Under the pieces are notes generated by a model, which was not told the DNA's origin, did no database searches, and was given only the letters and a program-made list of their open reading frames with translations. From Antedon mediterranea (lineage: Eukaryota > Echinodermata > Crinoidea > Comatulida > Antedonidae), in the NCBI RefSeq assembly GCF_964355755.1, contig NC_092673.1, positions 21,705,001-21,769,000 of the forward strand: DNA of 64,000 bases. Direction: 5' to 3'. The position numbers and the translations under genes were made by a program. Shown in pieces: positions 1 through 11,797 of this stretch (within the stretch, counting starts at the first letter, position 1; every line of letters begins with the position of its first letter).

Positions 1-170
1 AAATGCGTGGCTGTTCACCAATCATTAATAAGGATTTCACATAACTTAATAAATATTTAAGTATCCTCAAATTGCATACTTAAATTAATTTAAGTCTATA
101 TTAACGTATCTTAAGTGTGAATGGTGAATATGGCCACTGTATCTCAATGGAGATACAAATATAATAAGTA

Positions 171-558
171 CTGACAAATTGACAATGCTGTGGGTATGTG
201 GCTGAATAGCAATGGTGATACAAGTAAAATGAGCACTGACAAATTGACAATGCTGTGGGTATGTGGCTGAATAGCAATGGTGATACAAGTAAAATAAGCA
301 CTGACAAATTGACAATGCTGTGGGTATGTGGCTGAATAGCAATGGTGATACAAGTAAAATGAGCACTGACAAATTGACAATGCTGTGGGTATGTGGCTGA
401 ATAGCAATGGTGATACAAGTAAAATGAGCACTGACAAATTGACAATGCTGTGGGTATGTGGCTGAATAGCAATGGTGATACAAGTAAAATAAGCACTGAC
501 AAATTGACAATGCTGTGGGTATGTGGCTGAATAGCAATGGTGATACAAGTAAAATGAG
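171..558. repeat. 65-bp tandem repeat, about six units
   Basis: The unit begins TGACAAATTGACAATGCTG and recurs every 65 bp with almost no divergence. Because 65 is not a multiple of 3, it gives long open frames in all three minus-strand frames. Those overlapping 130-158 codon ORFs are products of the repeat, not genes. Near-identity of the units implies recent expansion. Confidence 0.93.
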
Positions 559-792
559 CAAAAAGCTAAATCAAACGATAAATAGCCAGAAAGAAATTGC
601 AGAGCTTTTGTGTAGCGTTAACCCTTCCTCCGAGTTAGTTTAACCAAGGAAGAATGATATTTATAAAAACAATGGGATTAAAGTATTTCTAACATGGAAT
701 GTTTAAATAAAACACCTGTTCTTTAGCTTACCATAAGGACCCACAAAAACACTCACATTGTGCTGCAGCGATTGCTTGACCATTTTTTTAAC

Positions 793-1145
793 TTAAAGAT
801 GTATTGTCCCCCTGAAAAATATTTTAACATTTTTCTTTGTTGAATATGCAATTTTAATTTCACATAATAGTTATCCACTTTGACCAAAAATTAGATCGAA
901 ACAAAATTTATTTACCTGAAAAAACTGTAATTTAAAGCAAAAAATGGTCAAATTGGCTGCCAGCCAATGGATTTTTGGTTGAATTTAACCATTTATCATG
1001 TTATTTTATAAGTGAAAACATTTTTCTTCATGGTTTTTTTTTCTACATAAGTGATTAACTTTATTAAAACTACAAAATAAACTATTCAAAGTCTGATTTA
1101 ATTAATCTTTATTTTTCATGTTTTTGGGGGACAATACATCTTTAA
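793..1145. mobile_element. MITE family B, copy 1
   Basis: The ends are TTAAAGATGTATTGTCCCCC and its inverse, separated by about 310 bp of AT-rich non-coding DNA. The internal sequence (TCAAAGTCTGATTTAATTAA and flanks) is shared with the copies at 6,565 and 57,174. It sits upstream of the first visible exon of the villin-headpiece gene. There is no transposase, so it is non-autonomous. Confidence 0.85.
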
Positions 1146-1164
1146 GTTTTAAATCTATTTATAG

Positions 1165-3751
1165 AATGGATATTTGTCTCCCAGATCTTGTACACTTCCA
1201 AGAGACACTGACACCTGGAATGGTGAAGGTATGTAATTTGCATAAAATTTAGAAAATGATGTGCTCATTGTTGTGGTCATCAACTGACAGGGGAGATAGT
1301 TAAGAATGCTATAAAAGTGGTATACAGTGGTAGTATGGATGCAGACATTGCAAACTTAAATTGTTGATCTGGTGCCAAATCCAGGTAAAAGATAAACATG
1401 CATACCTACTTATATTGTAGGAATCACTAAAGTGTGTTATATTATATTAATATATTTTATTTTGCAGTTTATTTGGACTACTCGTCCCCCGTTTCGTATG
1501 GTAGCAGTACACCAGTGCTTTCAGGGAGCTCATCTCCTCGTAATGGATCAATAGATGGAGGATTTAGCCCTACCTTGCACCCGTTGTCAAACGACGATGA
1601 ACATCGGTTGCGTCTGTTGCGAATTGCTCAAGGTCGATCCATGCCAAATGTGGCTACTGGAAAGGTTTGTAATTTTCTACTTTATAGAACCGTTAAAACA
1701 CTTTGTTAGGATGCATGGAATGGAGCAGTTAAATTGGATTTGTTGGAATGATTGTAATGTAAATCCCACCCAATGCAATGTATATATCCTCAGAATTCAC
1801 CAAATATTGCAGTGTCGTAGTCACAAGAACATAGTTGCCAACCTTGAAATGCGCGACAGACTACACCATTTTGTAGGGGGGGGGGGGGGAAATATTTTAG
1901 TATTTTATACTTTTAAAATATACCAATTATAATTTGAATGCATTTTCCTCTCTAATAGTAATAAAAAATGATCACGCACATACTTCTGCTAAATATTTGA
2001 CAAATACGTGGTCGCGCATGTGTTTGTTGAAAATGTGTGTTTCATTAAAAATCAACCGTCCCGCACGATGCAAGACTGTTTGTAACTATGCAAGACTTAA
2101 AGCAATACGATGGCCGCAAAAAGGGGAAAACAATCCCCTGTGCTGGCTACAGGGTTGTCAAAGCCTTCTGATTGAAACCTTACCAACCTCACCGGTGCCT
2201 ATGGCCCTGTCAGGGTAACGATCAATAATTTTGAATTACCTTGGTTTTTCCCCATATTGTAGGAATACTATGAAACTGAATGTCAGGTTAGCATGTTTTG
2301 CCCTTTGTTTTTTTTCAACAAGTACCCATTTTAGCATCTTTCATTGAATTAATAAAACAATATTATCACCTGTACCGTATGTTTTATTTGATACACTTCC
2401 TGTCTCTTTCTCTATCTGCATTGAACTACTGTTTCCACTCACTATTTTTTTCTCTACTATAATATCAAAACATAAAATTATGTTAATGTTTATAATAATA
2501 AACATATTAACGTCAATATTTTTTAAATCATTGTTATAATTGTTGTTATATCATTATATTATATTATCGATGATAATGATGTTAACATTATCAAGAGTGT
2601 AGCATTATCTAATGTTATTGCATTTTAAAACATTGTAAAGCTTTGTCTACCATATCACATTTTATGTGCCCATATATGGACATGATGATACCATATTTAA
2701 GCATATCACTACCATATTTGGGCACATCACAGCTTTAGGGATGTTCCGGAACGTACTTATATTCTGTAAATTTCATTTTTATTTTTTTACTAAAAAATGT
2801 AATTCTCCCAAAACCTAAAGGACGTACAAAACTTATTCCTACATGCAACAGACACATTTTTCCAATACCAAAAGACTAGACATTATTATATTTTTTTATA
2901 AACAACAAATTTTGGTTTTGGTATCACTTTTTTCAGAGAGTCTGGTTTTGAAATGTTTTTATTTTTGTACTAATTTGCACACACATTACAGTATTCTATT
3001 ATCTGCAAAATATTAATGTTCATTTTGTAGGTTTATCCACTAGAATCATTGCTCACAACGAATTACAGACTTCCAAAAGATGTGGACAGAAAACATTTAG
3101 AGGTATACTGTTATATATTTTAAACAAGATGTTATGTGAGGGGAAAACAAGATGTATTATGTCCTTTATTCTATTGTTAACCTTTTAAAATGAGATGACC
3201 CCTCCTCCTCCTCCATTCCCTTCAGTCCTTCCTATCCATTCTGATCTGTTATAAGTTGAATTCATCACTTTTACAATTCAAACATCCTTTGTTAGATGAT
3301 GTTTAGGCGCAGATTTAGGCGGGGCTAAACAGGTGTTAGTTCCCCCTAAAATTTAACTTTTTAAAATAAAATAATTACTATTTTTATTTTTCTGCAACCT
3401 GACGGATCGTTTTTATCATTTATAAAAAATTTAGCCCCCCCCCCCCCCCCTAATCTATAATTCTGGATCTGTCCCTGATGTTAACGAACAAAAAATGTTT
3501 GCAAATAAGAACTTGCATCTATGATATATTTCTATTAATATGAAATTTATTATTAATTTGAATCTGTTTTACAAATATATATATTTTGTTTTAAAATGTC
3601 CAATTTCTTATAATTTAATTTTTTATTGTTACTGTAGCTTCATCTTTCAACACGCGATTTCTACAGGGCATTCAAAATGGGGTTTAACCAATTTAGTGAT
3701 TTACCAAAATGGAAGCAACGAGATCTCAAGAAAAATGCACTTCTGTTTTAG
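1165..3751 (+). CDS. ABLIM: Actin-binding LIM/dematin-type protein, 3' exons with villin headpiece
   Basis: Exons 1,165-1,228, 1,468-1,664, 3,031-3,102 and 3,638-3,751 join in frame with AG/GT borders; the stop TAG is 3,749-3,751. The last two exons encode a villin headpiece starting VYPLESLLTTNYRLPKDVD and ending LKKNALLF, with the Trp-Lys and LKKxALLF features that bind F-actin. Headpieces end proteins of the villin, dematin and ABLIM families. The YP-x-E-x-L entry, the LPKDVDR motif and the Ser/Pro-rich linker before it (SSPVSYGSSTPVLSGSSSP) fit ABLIM/UNC-115 or dematin better than villin, which would have gelsolin repeats. The LIM domains would lie to the left, outside the window, so the assignment within this group is inferred. 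Exon 1,165-1,228 is less certain than the headpiece exons. An optional 24-nt exon may lie at 2,263. AATAAA occurs near 3,875. Confidence 0.72.
2263..2286 (+). other. Candidate 24-nt microexon of the villin-headpiece gene
   Basis: A pyrimidine-rich acceptor (TTTTTCCCCATATTGTAG) precedes 24 nt encoding EYYETECQ, followed by donor GTTAGC. Both neighbouring junctions are phase 0, so the exon can be included or skipped without a frame change. It lies between the linker exon and the headpiece exons. The evidence is splice sites and phase only. Confidence 0.4.
2637..2738. mobile_element. MITE family A, copy 1 (short)
   Basis: It carries the family core TGTGCCCATATATGGACATGA followed by TACCATATTTGGGCACATCA and ends near AGCTTTAG. 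It is shorter than the other copies and its left terminus is degraded. Confidence 0.75.
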
Positions 3752-6115
3752 TGAGATATGCCAAGCCATTGTATCAGTACCTAGTTATTTAAAAACATTG
3801 GAATATACAGGGTAGAATACGTCTTTGACAGAGATCTTGGAGTGTTGCTCAAATGTTACGAGTGTAAGGTACACAAATAAAACATATCTGTTGGGAAAGA
3901 TATTTCCTGTTAACTATTCAGTAATCGTATAAAAAAATTTCTTTAAATATGTTTTAAACTTTGACCTTGAATATGGTTTGACTGCTTTTCTGCGCATTTG
4001 ATTTTTTAATGAAAAAATATATTTAGTCTTGAAATATATTTAAAGTTTACAGACTGAACAAGAAAAAGATTATGATTGTGTATGTGATATTAATGATAGA
4101 CATTTAGTGAATATTGCAAATTAGATATTTTCTCTATATTATATTCTATATTAAAAGAACACTGTACAGTATATTTATTACTAAATTTAAAATAATGAAA
4201 TTACTTATTGTGGACATTTATTTAGTGTGTAAGTAAATTTTATCCTTAATGAATTTGTTAGAAGTTATATTTATTTTATCATTGAAATTAAAATATTTAC
4301 ATTTTCTCTGAATTCACATGTAAACATACAGATGTTTGGTTTTCCTATGGTTAGTTAAAAAACTATTTTAAGAAATCATTTTAATGTTAGGTATATTTAA
4401 AAATAGTTTTATTATACTTATAATAGTGTAATAATTTGATTTTAATGCATATTTTAAACGTATTATTTTAACAAAACATAAATATTATAAACTACTCTAG
4501 AATATAAAATATATATTTGAAGAAAATTTGAAATTTTAATAATTCTAATAGATATACTTTGATATACATCATTATATTCTTATAAATCTATATTTCAATA
4601 ATTAATAATACACTGGTAATTTGCAGCTAAAATTTCAAATTCAATTTTTCAAATTATTAAAGAAAAAAAATCGATTTGCATGAGATTTAGACATTCTCTT
4701 CTGCTGTATTTAAGTATTATCACTGATGTAAATAATATTTTTGTATAAAATAAAATAATTTGTTCCTGTTGAAATTTTTAGGAATTATTGGTTAATGTTA
4801 GGTAGATTAAATATTTCAATAATATGAATAATATTATTTTATATTAATTTTAAATTTTAAACTTTAACACCTGAGCAAATGTCCATGTGTTTTTCCCCTG
4901 ATTCATTTGTTATTTTGTAAAAACATGACTAAATCTTTAATCTGATAAAAATACTTTTCATTTTTTAGTAGATATATATACCAAAGATTACAAATTGATT
5001 ACAATTTAAAATAATTGTGATAAAATTCTGATTTTTTAAAGAAAAATTATTCAAAATCTACAGTACATAATGGCATTGAAGTGAATGATTCATTTAAAAT
5101 AATAATTTAACTGAATAGATTTAGAGATAACTATATATATATTGATTAATTAAATTTCAGTATATCACCGGGCGGTTTAGAATTAATGTTCATTGCCTGA
5201 TGTGTTTATATATATATTGATATGCGCAATTAAATTGCCTAGCTTATGGGGTTTACTTCCTTCCCCCCCCCCCCTTTTTTTTTTTTTACTTTACCTATAG
5301 AGGGCTCATAAGAAGTAAATAGTTTAAAGATTAGAATGGATCTTGCACACAATAATTCATTGCATGGTACCAATTACATTTTACTATTAATTAGATTTTT
5401 AATTAGATTTTTAATTAGATTTGACCTACATGTTTTTGTAGTTTACTCTCAATTGAAGACTATTTATGATGATTTTGTTAGCTTATTTCTCAAATATAGT
5501 TATTATCATTATTAGGCCATAGGCCTCACAGTGTAAGTGTTACACATTGGAGATTGTGGATTGTTGAAAATACAAATCCCAGCCCTATACTCTACTCCTT
5601 AATGTAAGCCTAAAAGAGACTTGGTTTTAGAAAGCATTGGTTTTCCAGGCATTTCCAAAGTATTTTCCCCAAGCATTACTTACCCAAGCATTGGTTTCCC
5701 ATCCTGTAATTGGCAAGTCATGTACAGACATGCTGTTGCATGGCGTGACAACAAAAACAACACCACTCTCCATGTGTAACATTTTTAAATGTTTTGTTTA
5801 TGTTGGTTTATCAATGTCAATCAATATCAATGTCAATCAATATCAATCAATATTATTCCTATTTGCCAAAGGTTAATATGTGATATCAAGTGCTATAAAT
5901 TAGTTAAAGATAGTTTATGATGTCATGATTCAAATTTTTCTCTTGTGCACAACAAAAAGCTCCATGCATCCTTAATGGAATAAATCTGCATTCAAATGTG
6001 CAATTTAACTTTTTGTATGTTGTTTTTATTTTTAGTTTTGGGTGTTTTTTATACATTTTTAAAAAAATAGGTTATTTTATTAATTTTTTTATTTTTCGAT
6101 TGAATAAATAAAAGA
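3752..6115. other. AT-rich 3' flank, no gene seen
   Basis: This is very AT-rich sequence with poly(A) signals near 3,875 for the upstream gene, homopolymer C and T runs near 5,260, and a short direct repeat (TCAATATCAATG) near 5,820. Short open frames here have no recognisable domain and no supporting splice context. Confidence 0.7.
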
Positions 6116-6227
6116 AAACTTTATGTGAAAAAAAATGTGATGTGCCCATATATGGATATGATGATATGATACCATATTTGGGAATATCACTACCATATTT
6201 GTTTGATAGTGTAGACAGAGCTTAAGG
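6116..6227. mobile_element. MITE family A, copy 2
   Basis: ACTTTATGTGAAAAAAAATG leads into the CCCATATATGG core, and the right end reads TTGATAGTGTAGACAGAGCTT, the family terminus. The left terminal repeat is missing. Confidence 0.85.
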
Positions 6228-6564
6228 CTCTTATTTCAGAAAACCTAAAATTGCTGACTTACCTACCCACCTACACTAAATGACAATAACAAAGTAAGTT
6301 GACCCGATTCATTAGCGTTATATTCCCAATTGTCGTGATCACAATTTCCTACAGAATAGTTGTTAAGGAAATGGACAACAATGTAGGCCATTGAGGAACA
6401 AAACTTGTTATATTAGTCATCCAAGTATATTTGCACCGTTTCTATTTTAAATCGCCAGTGCAGACTGAATCCAATGGATGGATAGCATGGAAGTAACAGC
6501 TTTTCTTTTAAATAGGATTTCTTTTTAAACAGAGAAATATATTTAAGGTAGGTCAACATGAAAT

Positions 6565-6835
6565 TATTATATGTATTATCCCCCCAAAAAAGATTAATTA
6601 AATTAGAGTTTGAATAGGTTATTTTGTAGTTTTCAAGTTAATCACTTCCGAGAAAAAAAACCCCCAAAAGTAATATTTTCACATATAAAAAGACCAAATA
6701 AATAGCTGGCAGGTAAGTAAATTTTGTTTAGACCCAATTTTTGGTCAAAGTGGATAAATATTATGTGACATTAAAATGGCATAATCAACAACAAAAAATT
6801 GACAAATTATTTTTCAGGGCAACACATCTCTAAGC
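6565..6835. mobile_element. MITE family B, copy 2 (inverted)
   Basis: This is the reverse orientation of the copies at 793 and 57,174. It holds the inverse of the family's internal segment (AGATTAATTAAATTAGAGTT, GGTTATTTTGTAGTTTTCAA) and ends in CAACACATCTCTAAG, a mutated terminus. Confidence 0.75.
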
Positions 6836-6903
6836 GACAATGTTTAAAATATTTTCATCTATAAATATTATTTTTATTGAACACCATAGTTGATTTCAAA
6901 TTG

Positions 6904-6938
6904 CAGTTCTTCATCGAAAATCTTTCCATCAAGCAAAG
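6904..6938 (+). promoter_or_regulatory. Likely 5'-UTR splice acceptor before the Trp-repeat gene
   Basis: TTTCAAATTGCAG ends at 6,906, 32 nt before the ATG at 6,939. This suggests that the 5' UTR is spliced and that the promoter lies further upstream. It supports choosing the 6,939 ATG, which directly begins a hydrophobic signal peptide. Confidence 0.4.
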
Positions 6939-8854
6939 ATGAGACTGTTTATACTGTTTACCATGTTGGTAATGAAGAGTTTGCTAGCAGAATGTAAAGC
7001 AACGTACCGTCACCAGGATAAACAGGTTGGTATGACGTACAAACAAATAAATTTATCTTGGCACAAACCACCATATACCATAGACCCAGGAAGACACACT
7101 TATACATCGGTGGCGTGGCGTAACATCTATGAGCGCTCACTGGCTAAACCCAGGGAGCTTATGGATGCCCCGGCCCTGAGCAGTGCCCATAGGAAAAAAA
7201 TGGCATTAAAATATGTTGAAAAAGGCTAAAACAGCCAAGGCTTCCAGCGTTGGAGGGCCCCTAAGGTTCCTAATCCAGGAGCCTCCGGCCTCTGCGTTAA
7301 GCCACTGTAATATATATAGTTTGACACTCATTCAAGTAACGCCAACAAACTTATTACCAAGTAAGGGACCAAATTTAATATTTGAATTAATTTAATGAAT
7401 GGCTATTGATATCTTGTTTGTTGTTTTTTTAGGATGAAAGAACAAATGGAGGAAATGTATGCAAGCGTTGTTTTCTTGAAAGAGTGCGTGAAAATATTGT
7501 TAAACCTGTTAACAAGAATGAAGATACTGAAGTACAAGTTAATGTAAACACCAACAAAACATTGACAAATAATCAAGACAAAATATCAAACTCGTATTCA
7601 AAACTGAAAAGGAAAAAACGTAGTTGTTGGTACGTGTTTAATGCCGGAAAATCTGGAAATCCCAGTTTTACGATAAGGTGCAAAAACAACACTGACAATA
7701 CAATGCCTGTAACACCTACCGAGATGACTGGAGACGGTGCATTTGCTAAGTTGTTGAGCCTGATTGGTTATGAAGTGTACACAGATCAAGGTAATATTCA
7801 CGTTAACACAAAACGTATATCAGAAGTAACAATGGTGAATGAAAATATGCAAAAAGTTGGAAACAGAGGACAGAAACTAACATCTGCCGAAAAAAAGAAG
7901 CAAAGTTTTATGATAGGAGGAAGGCGCAAAAAACGTAAACAAAAACCAACAAAGGGTATGACATCTGCAGAAAAGAAACGTGCTAAGAAGAAGAGACAGA
8001 GAAGGAAATCAAAGAAAGGTCACAAGAAGCGTCAAGATCACATGGCTGGGGGAATTTCAGCATCTTCAATTTGGTCGTCCGTGCCATTAGAACCAAAGCC
8101 TACAGTTGGAGCTGGACGAGTGCTAACAACCAAGAGACCAAGGTCGCCATTAACGACAAGGTCAGGACAGACTTCTGTAACAAAATGGTGGAATGGATTT
8201 AAATGGTTATTCAATACCTCGGTTATAATTACCCTTCCAGATGGCACACATTGGTACTTCCCAGATGTTGCCAAGCAACCAGTGCCGGTAACAACAGTAC
8301 CACCAGTTCCAACACCATTACCAAGAGAAAAGATTACACATTTGATTACAACTGAGAATACAATGCCGGTAACAACAAAAACACCAATCATGACAACACT
8401 TGCTGCCAAGTCAACAGCCCCAAAGAAACCAACACCATTAGTGACTGGTGCCAACTATCCAGTGTTTGGTGTTTCACCTTCACATGAGTGGTTCCCTGAC
8501 CTGATAAAACCAACATATAGGTGGTATGCTGATGGTGCAAGGCCGACAGAATCCCACACATGGTTCACAGATAAAAAGGATCCTAGTAAAGATCACAAAT
8601 GGTTTGGACAGCAGACACACAAACCAGTGACATCGCACAACTGGTTCCAGGATACTGGTGATCAAACGGCCGAGTCACATAAGTGGCATGGACAGGAAGG
8701 CAACATTCCGTCAAAAGATGAAACATACTGGTGGTTTGGATCTGCCATTAAACTGTTTCTACCGGAAGATGATTTTGATCCTAAACCATTACTTTCAAAG
8801 ACATTCTTACAAAAGTTTTTAAAAAACATTGAGATAGACATTTTACCAAAATGA
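6939..8854 (+). CDS. Secreted basic protein with His-x-Trp-Phe repeats, unrecognised
   Basis: Exon 1 (6,939-7,025) and exon 2 (7,433-8,854) join in phase 0 to give 502 residues. Exon 1 encodes a signal peptide (MRLFILFTMLVMKSLLAEC). Then come a CKRC pair (residues 39-42), a small Cys pair in RSCWYVFNAGKSGNPSFTIRC (two pieces, C94 and C112), and a strongly basic stretch (about 177-233) with two copies of TSAEKK. A Pro/Thr-rich linker (about 310-365) follows. The C-terminus (about 380-465) is an array of seven units of the form [H/Y]-x-W-[F/Y/H], with tryptophans 11-16 residues apart (W382, 393, 406, 419, 433, 447, 462). A further HWYFPD lies at 302. I know no family with this layout. The basic segment would suit heparin or matrix binding, and the Cys-Trp element only faintly recalls FGF-binding proteins; both are guesses. 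The coding potential is strong because the open frame runs 474 codons in AT-rich DNA. Confidence 0.8.
7138..7315. mobile_element. CAGTGGCGTAAC-type short repeat in the intron
   Basis: The segment starts CACTGGCTAAACCCAGGGAG and ends CCTCTGCGTTAAGCCACTG. It resembles the reverse complement of 45,496-45,608 (shared pieces AGGAGCCTC/AGGCGTCTC, GGCCTCTG, GCCACTG). The near-inverted CAGTGGCKTAA ends suggest a hAT-like non-autonomous element. It is inside the intron of the Trp-repeat gene. Confidence 0.55.
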
Positions 8855-8947
8855 CTTTTAGTAACCTTGTGACATGTATTTCCATGAATGAAAAAATTAT
8901 AAGATAATAAGTAAATCAATACAAAATTATTAGAGTGACTAGTGAGT

Positions 8948-9503
8948 TTAAAGATGTATTGTCCCTTGAAACACAAAAAATGAAAAAAAAAATATTCTAA
9001 ATTTAAATTGGCCATATCAAAGTAATATTAATGTTATTCACTTTAAGTCGAAAATTTGAGTCAAAAACAACAAGTTTACGTAATTAACAGGTAAATTAAT
9101 TTGATTACATTTCGTCTGGAAAATCGTCACGTGTGAAAGTAAACAAAGATGTGACACCATTAGTATGCATTATGCATGATGCTAATTAGGATTGTTTACA
9201 ACTCGTCGCAGTTGAGAAGGTGTTTTCACTCAGATCGCAAAGAAGTTTTATAATTATGCATACAGAGTACCCAAACAAGCACGTTGCATTATGAGATATG
9301 TTTTGATCGAAAACTTTGACTGGAAGTCAAAGTTATTTTTTGAACAAAAAAACGTCTGTATTTCGGTTAAATTATTTTTTTTTTCGACTCATTTTTGGTG
9401 AACGTTAATAACTAATGATACTTCAAAATGACCCACTTTTTTTTATACTTCTGCCACTTTTTTTATTTTTTTTTAATTAGTCAAAGGGACAATACATCTT
9501 TAA
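8948..9503. mobile_element. MITE family B, copy 3 (long form)
   Basis: The ends are TTTAAAGATGTATTGTCCC and GGGACAATACATCTTTAA, but the 510-bp interior differs from the other family B copies apart from fragments such as CACTTTAAGTCGAAAATTTG. This looks like a separate subfamily sharing only the termini. It begins 94 bp after the stop codon of the Trp-repeat gene, so it may lie in its 3' UTR. Confidence 0.8.
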
Positions 9504-9758
9504 GCAACAGAATAGACTGCGAAAAGGACGACCACTGGGTTGAATAAATGTTACTGAACTTGTAGTGATGCTCACTTCCAAATGACCTGAATTCCCAGAT
9601 CAAACCATTGTAAATTTTACCATAAAAGTAATGGACGGTGATAAATACTTCATGTAAAATAAAGAAAATAAGAGAAATGTTGTATGTAAATAATTTATTA
9701 ATCATTTGTTATGAAAATAACGACATCATTATTATTTCACCATTAGATAATAGACTTT

Positions 9759-10719
9759 CTATTGAAATGAGTCCTCATCTTTCTTGTACTGCAACAAGTT
9801 AGCATCTAAATGCCACAGTTGAATGAGATCGTTGATGCTTGGTTTAGGCGTTGGCATTTGCATATGCAGTTCTGTCAATGACTGTTGGCAGGCTTCTCTC
9901 CATTTGTCAATAAGAATTTGAAGTTCTGGTAAATTATTCTAAATAAAAAGAAAAAATGTTCTTTAATGCTGAATAAATGTGACGAACCCATGTGGGACTA
10001 TACTTGAAAGAGGTTCTGCACAGTAATGGAAGAAAAAAACTAAAAGAGATTAGAATATGGACTTGGTTAAATTACTTAACTTAAATGTTCTGTTTCTGTT
10101 CTGTTTAATTAATAACTACATAAGCTGACATTTACAGTGGTATTTCACAATTGTTATTAAGGATGTTAAGCTCTGTCTACACAATCAAACTTTATGTGAC
10201 AAAAAATGTACCCATATATGGACATGAAGTCCATATATGGACATGATGGTGTCATATCACTAACATATTTAGGCATATCATTATCATATTTTGGGCACAT
10301 CACACATTACTTTTTTTTATGATAGTTTGATTGTGTTTGTCTGTTTGACAGAGCTTTAAATCAAACTGTTGTGAAACTGTAAACGTCTACTGTATGCAGG
10401 AAATGTGTTATTCTGTTAAGCAATTGATGTTCATTTGCATTGTCGGACATTTTAGATGGGAATTATGATCAGAATTTAATACCTTTGCCCTGTATAATTT
10501 TACTAATCTCAATTGCCTCAATGTCTCTTGTTTTTGGGACACTAGTTTTTGCAAAGTTGTTCGTTCAGCAAGTAAATCTTCAATACATTCTTGGTCTTGC
10601 TTTAATTTTTTTGATTTGTCTTTATCCACTATGCTCAAAGTTTTCTGTTTTCTGCTAGAGTTGGAGAGTTTCTCAGGAGCTTGATGACATGGTTGTTGTT
10701 GCCGAGTTTGTTTTTCCAT
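9759..10719 (-). CDS. SFR1: SFR1 homologue, SWI5-dependent recombination repair
   Basis: Two exons on the minus strand, 10,719-10,483 and 9,938-9,759, join in phase 0 (donor AAG|GTATTA, acceptor TTTATTTAG) into 138 residues. The family signature crosses the junction: LRLVKLYRAK then NNLPELQILIDKW, closing with LIQLWHLDANLLQYKKDEDSF, matching the conserved Mei5/SFR1 C-terminus (KLYRxKNNLxxLQxLIDKW ... LD-x-LL-x-Y). The middle is a predicted coiled coil (about residues 38-76) that binds SWI5. With SWI5 the protein stabilises Rad51/Dmc1 filaments during homologous recombination. It is shorter than vertebrate SFR1 because the disordered N-terminal region is reduced to about 35 Lys/Gln/Ser-rich residues. 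The 544-bp intron carries a family A MITE. The start is the first ATG of the frame. Confidence 0.9.
10168..10358. mobile_element. MITE family A, copy 3, in SFR1 intron
   Basis: The left end is AAGCTCTGTCTACACAATCAA and the right end TTTGACAGAGCTTTA. The interior has the CCATATATGGACATGA core twice and ATCATTATCATATTTTGGGC. It lies wholly inside the intron. Confidence 0.88.
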
Positions 10720-11797
10720 TGTATTGTCCGTATTTTAGTCTCGTTCGTAGTAGTAGGCTAGCTAGCCGGGTTTAGCCAAGTTAGGACTAGGCCTACTACT
10801 ACTGTATATATAGCCTAGCCCTCTTTTGGATCCGCCAGGCTAGTCTAGCCAGCAGTGTTTAGATGGCTTGGGCCTCAGACAGAGTCAGAGAGGCTCTGTC
10901 TGTCTGCTGGCTACCTCTTTTCTTTACTTGTTGATGTTGTGGCCTACCTACTAGACTCGAAGCTAGCTAGCCTACTTACTAGGCCTAGCCTAGTACTAGC
11001 TTGTAAAATAAATCCCTCGAGCTAGCTATACTATTTAGTAGACCATCATATTGATGCCTATGAAATAGGAATTAGCTCAAAATTATACATTTTCACTATA
11101 CAACATAAAAAATGGAGAGAAATTAACAAAAAAACATTCAAAACGGTGTAAACAGAACAAATCAAACATACCGCCGATGGTTCTGGTTGACTGATCACGT
11201 CTCAATAGTTAGGAGGCGTGAATAAAAAACAGACTATTTTATAAATACGGCAGTCGTTCAAATAGTTCAGTAACTCGTCACGGATTTCGCAATGTAGTAT
11301 GGGATACTTGTAACGGCGCTAGTTTTTGATTTGTAATATTTTGAATGGAAAACAAAATTGTAAACAATTATTACTTATAATTACATGCTTTTAACCTAAT
11401 GCATGACTAGGGCATTAATCGTTGATTATTGTGTAATATATTGTCATTATTTGGTTTTTATCGAAGGTCCTGCTGCTTAGCTTTTTAGGCGCAATACTGA
11501 TAGCTTTTCTAGTAGGCCGCCTAGGCCTAGTTAGTGAGCAGATTACCAAGACCCAGCAAAGGCTCTCATCTCAGGTCTTATGTCATGACAATGGTAAAGT
11601 ATTAAGTAGGCCTAGGCTAGAGTCAGTTAGTCATGGTCGGTAGAGTAGCCTGGGCCTTGTCTAGGCCTAGCTATTAGGCGGAGGCTAGTAGTACTAGCCT
11701 ATCATTATAATGGGCAATGAAAAACAAATTTGAAAAATAGGCTCTAGCCTAGCCTTTCTTTTAGTAGTAAGTAGGCCTAGGGAATGCTGCGAATTAC
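10720..11797. other. SFR1 upstream region, CTAG/AGGCCT-rich
   Basis: No gene is seen. Short AGGCCTA, CTAGCC and GCTAGCTAG motifs recur in both orientations between 10,740 and 11,040 and again at 11,510-11,790. This simple sequence could hold the SFR1 promoter, but no TATA box or other defined element can be assigned. Confidence 0.6.

Noticed and set aside
85-561. Three overlapping minus-strand ORFs of about 130-158 codons
   Set aside because: Artefacts of the 65-bp tandem repeat, which reads similarly in all three frames.
7026-7229. Continuation of exon 1 of the Trp-repeat gene through its donor as a 96-codon single-exon protein
   Set aside because: The extra part reads into a repeat element (7,138-7,315), and the splice at 7,025/7,433 joins in phase to a much longer coding exon.
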